Part shown: in pieces, positions 21,598 through 28,222 of the stretch
Numbering within the stretch: position 1 is the stretch's first letter
How the letters are laid out: every line of letters begins with the position of its first letter
Source of the DNA: Gemmatimonadales bacterium
GTDB taxonomy: Bacteria; Gemmatimonadota; Gemmatimonadetes; Gemmatimonadales; GWC2-71-9
Assembly: GCA_013813875.1 (NCBI GenBank)
Contig: JACCQZ010000338.1
Location: 1-32,512 of the forward strand
Direction of reading: 5' to 3'
DNA: 32,512 bases
The notes under the pieces: model-generated
Seen by the model: only the letters and a program-made list of their open reading frames with translations
What the model was told of the DNA's origin: nothing
The model's database searches: none
Translations under genes and position numbers: made by a program

Positions 21598-24051
21598 ATG
21601 ACCTCTCTCGGTCAGGATCTCCGCTACGCCTGGCGCGCGCTGCGCCGCAGCCCCGGCTTTGCGCTCGTGGCCGTGGTCACGCTCGGACTCGGCATCGGGG
21701 CGACGACGACGATCTTCACGGTAGTCAACGGCGTACTGCTTCGGCCGCTGCCCTACACCGAGCCCGAGCGGCTGGCCAATATCTGGAACGATCTCGGGGA
21801 TGGAGCGCAGTCGCTGCCGGCGGTGTCCCCGCTCGACTTCAAGGATTACCAGCAGCGAAGCCGGACCTTCGCCGAGTTCGCCGCGGCGTCGGGACCCGGG
21901 GTCGCCAACTTGCGCGGCAACCTGACGGGCGGCGGCGAGCCGGAACGGGTTGACCTCTCCACGGTAACCGCCAACTTCTTTCCCCTCCTCGGCGTGTCGC
22001 CGGCGCTGGGCCGCAACTTCCTCCCGTCCGAAGAGGCCACCAACGGTCCCCACGTGGTGATGATCACCCACCGGCTCTGGCAGCGCCGTTACGGCGGCGA
22101 CCCCGCGATAGTCGGGACCACGATTCAGGTTGACGGGGTGGGGCACGAGGTGGTGGGAATCCTGCCGGCCGGCTTCCGCCTGCTGCTTCCCGCTGAAGCG
22201 TTCATGGTGACTGACGCAGATGTCTGGGCGCCGCTTCAGTTCGACTATGGCCAGGCGCCGCCCCGGAACTACACCTTCTTTACCGTTTTCGGGCGTCTCC
22301 AGCCAGGCAGCACTTTCCAGCAGGCGCAGGCGGAAATGAACGTCATGGCCGAGAGCTTCCGGTCGGAATACCCGGTGCATGCGGCGTCGAATCTGCGGAT
22401 CCGGGTGGTGCCGCTGCAGCACGACATCGTCAAGCACGCCCGGCCGGCGCTGCTGACGCTCATGGGCGCGGTAGGACTGGTGCTGCTGATCGCCTGCGCC
22501 AACGTGGCCCACCTGCTCCTGGCCCGGGGGACGGTGCGGGAGGGAGAGTTCGCGCTCCGCGCCGCCCTCGGCGCGAGCCGCTGGGCCATGGTTCGCCAGC
22601 TGCTCACCGAGAGCGTCGTGCTCGCGCTCGCCGGCGGCCTGCTCGGTCTCTTGATTACGGTGCTGGCGCTGGAGCTGCTCCGCCAACTGCACCCGGCCAA
22701 TCTCCCCCGGCTCGCCGATGTTCAGCTCGATGGGACGGTGCTGGCGATTACCGCCCTCACCTGCCTGGCTACGGCCATCATCTTCGGGCTCGCCCCCGCG
22801 CTCCAGGCATCGCGGGTGGACCTGCACCAGAATCTCAAGGCGGGTGGGCGCGGCGGCTCGGCCATCAACCGCCAGCGGATGCGAAGCCTTCTGATTGTGG
22901 GCGAGGTCGCGCTCTCGGTGGTGCTGCTGATCGGTGCGGGATTGCTGGTGCGCAGTTTCATCGCCCTGCAGCAGGTCCGGCCCGGGTTCGACGCCGGGGA
23001 CGTGCTCACCTTCCAGCTCTCGATGCCGGCCAGCCGCTATCCCAAGGGAGGTGAGCGCCTCAACTTCTACGACCGCCTGCAGGAGCGACTGCTGGCGCTG
23101 CCGGGCGTCCGTAACGTCGGCGCCATTTCCCAGTTGCCGCTCACCGGGAGCGGGCCGCTGCAGCCGTTTGCCTACGACGAAGAGACCGCCCGCAATTGGG
23201 AGAGCGTCACCGCCGACGGGCGGATGGTGTCTCCCACCTACTTCTCCGCCATGAACACCCGGCTGCTCGGCGGCCGCACCTTTACCGAGCAGGATGCGTT
23301 CGGTACGCCCGACGTCATCATCATTGACGAGACGCTGGCTCAGCGCGCGTGGCCAGGGGAGAATGCGGTGGGTAAGCAGCTTCAGGTGGAGGCGACCGGG
23401 AGTCCGAATCCGATGGTGGAGGTGGTCGGCGTGGTGGAGCACATGCGGAGCCACGACCTCACCCAGGCCACACTGCCCCAGATTTACCGTCCGCTCCTGC
23501 AGCAGCCCGCCGCTACCGTGGCATTCGCGGTGGAGACCTCGGTGGACCCGGCGAGCGTGGCCGCCTCCGTGCGTCGAGAGGTGGCGGCGCTGGACCAGGA
23601 TCTGTCGGTCCATCGCCTTCAGCCGATGGCCACTTATCTGGAGGAAGGCATGGCTCAGGCACGGTTCAGCCTCACCCTGATGGCGGTGCTCGGCGGGCTG
23701 GCACTGGTGCTGGCCGCCGTCGGCATCTTCGGGGTAATCTCCTATTCCGTCACCCAGCGCACGCGGGAGTTCGGCATCAGGGCGGCGCTGGGAGAAGATC
23801 CGGGGCACACCAGACTCTCGGTGGTGGTGCGGGGAATGCGTCTGGTGTTGCTGAGCATCGGGGTCGGGCTGCTGGCCTCGCTGGCACTGACTCGACTTCT
23901 CTCCGGTATGCTGTTCGAGGTGAAGCCGGCCGACCCGCTGACCTTTGCCGGCATCGGCCTGCTGCTCGGTGTGGTGGCGCTTCTCGCCTGCTACCTGCCG
24001 GCGCGCCGCGCCACCCGGGTGGATCCGGCCACGGCGCTGAGGAGCGAGTGA
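21598..24051 (+). CDS. ADOP/MacB-type duplicated permease P10, full length
   Basis: An 817-residue duplicated permease and the last of the array. Helix 1 reads GATTTIFTVV, closer to P7 than to the others. The first periplasmic domain has an insertion (LPAEAFMVTDAD) before the W-x-P segment. The first FtsX core is CANVAHLLLAR (from C300), with an unusual EFALRAALGA first coupling segment. The final coupling segment is REFGIRAALGE (723-733), where the last Ala of the ALGA consensus is Glu. The 84-residue tail ends in ALRSE. The following ATPase gene overlaps its stop. The coupling-segment differences run together with the unusual second ATPase, so co-evolution of this pair is possible, though unproven. 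Confidence 0.95.
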   Translation: MTSLGQDLRYAWRALRRSPGFALVAVVTLGLGIGATTTIFTVVNGVLLRPLPYTEPERLANIWNDLGDGAQSLPAVSPLDFKDYQQRSRTFAEFAAASGPGVANLRGNLTGGGEPERVDLSTVTANFFPLLGVSPALGRNFLPSEEATNGPHVVMITHRLWQRRYGGDPAIVGTTIQVDGVGHEVVGILPAGFRLLLPAEAFMVTDADVWAPLQFDYGQAPPRNYTFFTVFGRLQPGSTFQQAQAEMNVMAESFRSEYPVHAASNLRIRVVPLQHDIVKHARPALLTLMGAVGLVLLIACANVAHLLLARGTVREGEFALRAALGASRWAMVRQLLTESVVLALAGGLLGLLITVLALELLRQLHPANLPRLADVQLDGTVLAITALTCLATAIIFGLAPALQASRVDLHQNLKAGGRGGSAINRQRMRSLLIVGEVALSVVLLIGAGLLVRSFIALQQVRPGFDAGDVLTFQLSMPASRYPKGGERLNFYDRLQERLLALPGVRNVGAISQLPLTGSGPLQPFAYDEETARNWESVTADGRMVSPTYFSAMNTRLLGGRTFTEQDAFGTPDVIIIDETLAQRAWPGENAVGKQLQVEATGSPNPMVEVVGVVEHMRSHDLTQATLPQIYRPLLQQPAATVAFAVETSVDPASVAASVRREVAALDQDLSVHRLQPMATYLEEGMAQARFSLTLMAVLGGLALVLAAVGIFGVISYSVTQRTREFGIRAALGEDPGHTRLSVVVRGMRLVLLSIGVGLLASLALTRLLSGMLFEVKPADPLTFAGIGLLLGVVALLACYLPARRATRVDPATALRSE

Positions 24052-24053
24052 TG
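24039..24053 (+). promoter_or_regulatory. Embedded ribosome-binding site at P10-ATPase 2 junction
   Basis: GAGGAG at 24039-24044 lies inside the last codons of P10. GTG 24048 is 5 nt after the GAGG, in the same register as the other junctions. ATG 24051 is 6 nt after GAGGAG and overlaps the stop as TGATG. Either start is usable. Confidence 0.6.
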
Positions 24054-24728
24054 ACCACACTCATCCGGCTGGCCGACGTCGAGCGCTTCTACCAGGCCGG
24101 CCCGACGCGCACCTATGTCCTCCGCCGGGTCAACCTGGAAATCAGGCAGGGCGAGTTCCTTACCATCATGGGGCCGTCGGGGGCGGGGAAGTCCACGCTG
24201 CTCAGCATTCTCGGCATGCTGGACAGCTCCTGGACCGGAGAGTACCACTTCCTCGACGAAGCGGTCCACCCGCTGCCCCAGAAGAAGCGGGTGGAGCTCA
24301 ACAAGCGCTACATCGGTTTCGTCTTTCAGAAGTACCACCTGATAGACGATCTCACTGTCTACGAGAACCTGGAGATTCCGCTCTCCTATCGCGACGTCAA
24401 GTCGAAGGAACGGGCGGCTATCGTGGCGGAAACGCTGGACCGTTTCCAGATGGTGGGAAAAAAGGATCTCTATCCCAGCCAACTCTCCGGAGGGCAGCAG
24501 CAGCTGGTCGGGGTGGCTCGCGCGGTCATCGCCAGTCCCCAGCTGCTCCTGGCCGACGAGCCCACCGGCAATCTGCACAGTGCTCAGGGAGAGGAGATCA
24601 TGGAGCTGTTCAGCCGGCTCAACGGGCAGGGCACCACGATCGTGCAGGTGACCCACTCGGAGAGAAACGCCTCCTACGGGCATCGGACGATTCAGTTGCG
24701 GGACGGTTGGATCGTCGGGAGCGAGTGA
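24051..24728 (+). CDS. LolD/MacB-type ABC transporter ATPase with variant D-loop
   Basis: A second stand-alone ATPase of 225 residues (226 if GTG 24048 is used). Walker A GPSGAGKS (41-48), Q-loop Q93, signature LSGGQ (145-149), Walker B LLLADE (165-170) and H-loop H202 are all present, so it should bind and hydrolyse ATP. It differs from the first ATPase in three places: the D-loop is NLHS (174-177) instead of NLDS; the signature is followed by QQLVGVARA instead of QQRVAVARA; and the C-terminus ends in [10 protein letters not shown]. It is too unlike the first ATPase to be a recent duplicate. It lies between P10 and the two-component genes and overlaps the regulator by GTGA, which ties transport and signalling into one transcript. 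Confidence 0.93.
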   Translation: MTTLIRLADVERFYQAGPTRTYVLRRVNLEIRQGEFLTIMGPSGAGKSTLLSILGMLDSSWTGEYHFLDEAVHPLPQKKRVELNKRYIGFVFQKYHLIDDLTVYENLEIPLSYRDVKSKERAAIVAETLDRFQMVGKKDLYPSQLSGGQQQLVGVARAVIASPQLLLADEPTGNLHSAQGEEIMELFSRLNGQGTTIVQVTHSERNASYGHRTIQLRDGWIVGSE

Positions 24729-26089
24729 GCACACAACCTCGCGCCCCGCACATTCTGGTGGCGGACGATCAGTCGGACGTCCGCGAGGCGCTCCGGCTGC
24801 TGCTCAAGGGTGAGGGATACGCCATCCAGACCGCCGGCTCACCCGCCGCGGTGCTCTCGGCGGTGCAGTCGTCCGACTTCGATGCTGTCCTGCTCGATCT
24901 CAACTACGCCCGGGATACCACCACCGGCCGCGAAGGCCTGGAGCTGGTCTCCCAGCTTCAGGCGATAGACGCCACCCTCCCGTCCATCGTCATGACCGCA
25001 TGGGGCAGCGTGGAGAAGGCGGTCGAGGCCATGCGGCGCGGCGCGCGCGATTTCATCGAGAAACCGTGGGATAATCGCCGGCTGCTCGCCACCCTCCGCA
25101 CCCAGGTGGAGCTGGGCCGCGCGCTCCGGCGCACTCAGCGGCTCGAAAGCGAGAACCGGCTGCTCCGGCGGGACGGCGCGCCCGAGCTCATCGCCGAGTC
25201 GGCCATGATGCGGCCGGTGCTCCAGCTGATGGAGCGGATCGCACCGTCCGACGCCAACGTGCTGATCACCGGCGAGCACGGCACCGGCAAGGAGGTCGTG
25301 GCCCAGTGGATCCACGCCGCCTCCCCTCGCGCCGCCCGGCCGATGGTTGCCGTCAACCTCGGCGGGCTCTCCGAAGGCCTCTTCGAGAGCGAGATGTTCG
25401 GGCACGTGAAGGGGGCGTTCACCGACGCGCGGACGGACCGCATCGGCCGATTCGAGCTGGCCGAAGGCGGCACCCTCCTGATGGACGAGATCGGGACTCT
25501 GCAGCTGCGGCAGCAGGCCAAGCTGCTGCGGGTGCTGGAGACCGGCGAGCTGGAGCGGGTGGGCGCCTCCCGGTCGCGGCCGGTGGACGTGCGCATCCTG
25601 TCGGCTACCAACGCCGACCTCTCCGCCGAGGTGGCGGCGGGGCGATTCCGGGAAGATCTTCTCTTCCGGCTCAATACCATCGAGATCCGGCTCCCGCCGC
25701 TGCGGGAGCGGCGAGAGGACATCAGAGCGCTCGCCGATCACTTCCTGGCCCGCTACGCCGTGCGCTACCGGAAAGCGCTCGCCGGCTTCGAGCCCGAGGC
25801 GGTACACGCGTTGGAGACCCATCCCTGGCCCGGGAACGTGCGAGAGCTCGACCATACGCTGGAGCGCGCGGTGCTGCTGGCCCAGGGCACCCAGGTTCGC
25901 GCCGGCGACCTGGGGCTGCGCGAGAGCGGGGCGCCCGCCAAACTGGAGGAGCTGCCGCTCGACGAGGTGGAGCGCCTGCTCATCCGGAAGGCGCTCGAGC
26001 GCCACGCCGGCAACGTCAGCCAGGCGGCCAAATCGCTGGGCCTGAGCCGGAGCGCGCTCTATCGCCGGCTCCAGCACCATGGGCTCTAA
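24725..26089 (+). CDS. Sigma-54-dependent NtrC-family response regulator
   Basis: A 454-residue enhancer-binding protein with receiver, AAA+ and Fis-type HTH domains. In the receiver, D14, D15, phospho-acceptor D58, T91 and K113 are all present. The AAA+ domain has Walker A GEHGTGKE (183-190), Walker B LLMDEIG (251-257), arginine-finger region FREDLLFRLN (308-317) and WPGNVREL (368-375). The sigma-54-contacting loop reads GAFTDA (230-235), not GAFTGA. The Fis helix-turn-helix is near 431-453. The GTG start at 24725 forms a GTGA overlap with the ATPase gene; a TTG at 24707 would add six residues but overlaps more. It probably activates a sigma-54 promoter for this array, which would lie upstream of the window. 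Confidence 0.93.
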   Translation: MSTQPRAPHILVADDQSDVREALRLLLKGEGYAIQTAGSPAAVLSAVQSSDFDAVLLDLNYARDTTTGREGLELVSQLQAIDATLPSIVMTAWGSVEKAVEAMRRGARDFIEKPWDNRRLLATLRTQVELGRALRRTQRLESENRLLRRDGAPELIAESAMMRPVLQLMERIAPSDANVLITGEHGTGKEVVAQWIHAASPRAARPMVAVNLGGLSEGLFESEMFGHVKGAFTDARTDRIGRFELAEGGTLLMDEIGTLQLRQQAKLLRVLETGELERVGASRSRPVDVRILSATNADLSAEVAAGRFREDLLFRLNTIEIRLPPLRERREDIRALADHFLARYAVRYRKALAGFEPEAVHALETHPWPGNVRELDHTLERAVLLAQGTQVRAGDLGLRESGAPAKLEELPLDEVERLLIRKALERHAGNVSQAAKSLGLSRSALYRRLQHHGL

Positions 26090-27449
26090 GGAGGGCCGAT
26101 CCCGAAGTCACGAATGGCGCGTGTTCTATGCGGCGCTGGCGGCAGGGGCGCCGGCCGTGGCGGTCTCCTGCTGGCTGCTGTGGGCCGGCGACCATCCGCT
26201 GCGGGTTCGGCTCACCTTCTCCCTCCTCGCGGTGGGCGCTTGGCTCGCCGGCTCGCTGCTCTTGCGGGAACGCGTGGTCCGCCCGCTCCAGACCATCTCC
26301 AACCTGCTGGCCGCCCTGCGCGAAGGCGACTATTCCATCCGGGCTCGCGGCGCCGGCGCCGATGACGCGCTCGGACTCGCGCTGCTCGAGGTCAATACTC
26401 TCAGTGACACGCTCCGCTCCCAACGGCTCAGCGCGCTCGAAGCCACGGCGCTGCTCCGCCGGGTCATCGAGGAGATAGACGTAGCCGTCTTTGCCTTCGA
26501 TGGAGACCACCGGCTGCGGCTGGTCAATCGCGGAGGGGAGCGACTCCTGGGACAGCCGTCCGAGCGGCTTCTGGGGCGGCCCGCCGAGACCCTGGGCCTG
26601 ATCGGCTGTCTCACCGGCGATTCGCCCCGGACTCTCGAGATCGGGTTCCCCGGCGGCGCGGGGCGATGGGAGGTGCGGAGCAGTACCTTTCGTCAGGACG
26701 GCCGGCCGCACCAGCTCCTCGTGCTCTCCGACCTGAGTCGGGTACTTCGGGCGGAGGAGCGCTCGGCCTGGCAGCGGCTGGTGCGGGTGCTGGGGCACGA
26801 GATCAATAATTCCCTGGCCCCGATCAAATCCATCGCGGGGAGCCTCCGCAGCCTGGCGGCACGGTCCACCCGGCCCTCCGATTGGGAGCAGGACCTCGCC
26901 ACCGGTCTGCAGGTCATCGAGGGCCGCTCCGAGGCGCTGGGCCGCTTCATGAGCGCCTACGCCCGTCTGGCGCGCCTGCCGCAACCGAAACTCGGCTCGG
27001 TGAGCGTAGCCGAGTGGATCCGCCGGGTGGCCACGCTGGAGACCAGGCTGCAGGTGCAGGTCGTCCTGGGACCGGAGGTGGCCGTCACCGCCGATGGCGA
27101 CCAGCTCGACCAGTTGCTGATCAACCTGGTCCGCAACGCGGCCGACGCCGCGCTGGAGACCGGCGGCGGTGTGCGGGTGACGTGGCGAACGGCCGCGGGT
27201 GTGGTCGAGATCGAAGTGGAGGACGAGGGACATGGGCTGCCGGACCCCGGCAATCTGTTCGTTCCCTTCTTTACCACCAAAGCCAGCGGCTCCGGCATCG
27301 GACTGGTGCTCAGCCGACAGATCGCCGAGGCTCACGGAGGCGCGCTGACGCTCGAACCCCGCGCCGGCGGCCGAGGTGCCCGGGCGCGCCTGCGGCTGCC
27401 GCTGGGCGCGCGAGATCCGGAAACCACCCGCCTGCTGCCGGAGTTGTAG
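26079..27449 (+). CDS. NtrB/NtrY-like sensor histidine kinase with minimal extracytoplasmic loop
   Basis: A 456-residue membrane histidine kinase, cognate by position to the response regulator, whose 3' end it overlaps by 11 nt. Two helices (about 15-37 and 45-62) are joined by only about seven residues. A HAMP-like region (about 62-115) and a PAS-like region (about 122-225) follow. Catalytic motifs are LGHEINNSLAPI with H240, N-box NLVRNAADA (349-357), DEGHGLP (382-388), FVPFFTTK (394-401) and GSGIGL (404-409). The ATG at 26079 lacks a clear ribosome-binding site. A strong AAGGAGG at 26088-26094 lies just inside the frame, but no in-frame start follows at a usable distance; the next is GTG 26121. 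The signal is unknown; the short loop suggests sensing within the membrane. Confidence 0.92.
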   Translation: MGSKEGRSRSHEWRVFYAALAAGAPAVAVSCWLLWAGDHPLRVRLTFSLLAVGAWLAGSLLLRERVVRPLQTISNLLAALREGDYSIRARGAGADDALGLALLEVNTLSDTLRSQRLSALEATALLRRVIEEIDVAVFAFDGDHRLRLVNRGGERLLGQPSERLLGRPAETLGLIGCLTGDSPRTLEIGFPGGAGRWEVRSSTFRQDGRPHQLLVLSDLSRVLRAEERSAWQRLVRVLGHEINNSLAPIKSIAGSLRSLAARSTRPSDWEQDLATGLQVIEGRSEALGRFMSAYARLARLPQPKLGSVSVAEWIRRVATLETRLQVQVVLGPEVAVTADGDQLDQLLINLVRNAADAALETGGGVRVTWRTAAGVVEIEVEDEGHGLPDPGNLFVPFFTTKASGSGIGLVLSRQIAEAHGGALTLEPRAGGRGARARLRLPLGARDPETTRLLPEL

Positions 27450-27484
27450 ACGCGTCGAGGCCACTCGTACCCTTAACCAGAGCC

Positions 27485-28222
27485 ATGGATGTGACTCGCG
27501 CTTCCCCTCCAGCCGCACGATCCAGTATTCCCATCGTCCGGGTGCTGCTGGTGCTGGCCGCGGTGGCGGGCCTGATCCTGGCTGGGCGGGAGGCGGCCGG
27601 GTTGATTCCCCGGTTCACCGGTTGGGTCGAGGGGCTCGGCTGGTTGGGCCCCTTTGTCTTCGGCGCCGGGTACGTCGTGGCCACGGTGGCGTTCGTGCCC
27701 GGGTCGCTGCTCACCCTGGCCGCGGGTGCGATCTTCGGTCTGGTCGAGGGCACGGCGATAGTCTTCGTCTCGGCCACGCTCGGGGCCACCGCCGCGTTTT
27801 TGATTTCCCGCTACGTAGCGCGGTCAGCGGTCGAGCGCCGCCTGGCCGGCAACCAGCGCTTCGCCGCCATTGACCGCGCCATTGGAGGGCAGGGTAGATG
27901 GATCGTGTTCCTCCTCCGACTCAGCCCCGTCTTCCCCTTCAACCTGCTCAACTATGCACTCGGCCTGACCCAGGTCCGGTTGCTGGACTACCTCCTCGCC
28001 TCGGTGGGCATGCTGCCCGGCACTCTGCTCTACGTGTACTACGGCAAGGTGGTGGGCGACGTGGCACAGCTCGCGGGCGGAACACCCCTCGAAAAGGGTG
28101 GAGAGTACTACGCCGTCCTGGGTCTCGGACTCATCGCCACCGTGGTGGTGACCACGCTGGTGACGCGCACCGCGCGGCGCGCCCTCAAGGAGGTGACCGA
28201 TGGCGACCGTGACATCGGCTGA
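27485..28222 (+). CDS. TVP38/TMEM64 (DedA-like, SNARE-associated) membrane protein
   Basis: A 245-residue integral membrane protein of the DedA/TVP38 superfamily (PF09335), a group linked to lipid transport across membranes. Hydrophobic segments lie near 16-34, 52-82, 88-112, 138-160, 168-190 and 208-228. Family landmarks are the FVPGSLLTLAAGAIFG re-entrant segment (70-85), the basic RY-x-AR stretch (109-113) and RLSPVFPFNLLNYALG (145-160). The frame extends far upstream inside the kinase gene, but the ATG at 27485, 35 nt after the kinase stop, is the sensible start. Its 3' end overlaps the next gene by 23 nt, which matches the known habit of this family of being fused to or paired with a mercuric-reductase-like flavoprotein. 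Confidence 0.9.
   Translation: MDVTRASPPAARSSIPIVRVLLVLAAVAGLILAGREAAGLIPRFTGWVEGLGWLGPFVFGAGYVVATVAFVPGSLLTLAAGAIFGLVEGTAIVFVSATLGATAAFLISRYVARSAVERRLAGNQRFAAIDRAIGGQGRWIVFLLRLSPVFPFNLLNYALGLTQVRLLDYLLASVGMLPGTLLYVYYGKVVGDVAQLAGGTPLEKGGEYYAVLGLGLIATVVVTTLVTRTARRALKEVTDGDRDIG
28187..28202 (+). promoter_or_regulatory. Strong Shine-Dalgarno site inside the TVP38 gene
   Basis: AAGGAGGTGA at 28187-28196 is a near-perfect anti-16S complement located 3 nt before ATG 28200 (6 nt from the AGGAGG core). It fixes the start of the flavoprotein within the TVP38 coding region. Confidence 0.8.

Noticed and set aside
21523-24060. Very long open frame on the minus strand opposite P10 (about 845 codons)
   Set aside because: It mirrors the high-GC codon bias of P10, encodes a composition-driven His/Gln/Arg/Gly-rich product with no domain, and similar antisense frames lie opposite other permeases and the flavoprotein.
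26114-26365. Small frame starting at ATG 26114 after a strong AAGGAGG
   Set aside because: It is an alternative frame inside the kinase gene giving an Arg/Gly-rich product with no domain, and the AAGGAGG is too far from it (19 nt). The kinase frame is supported by its transmembrane and catalytic motifs.
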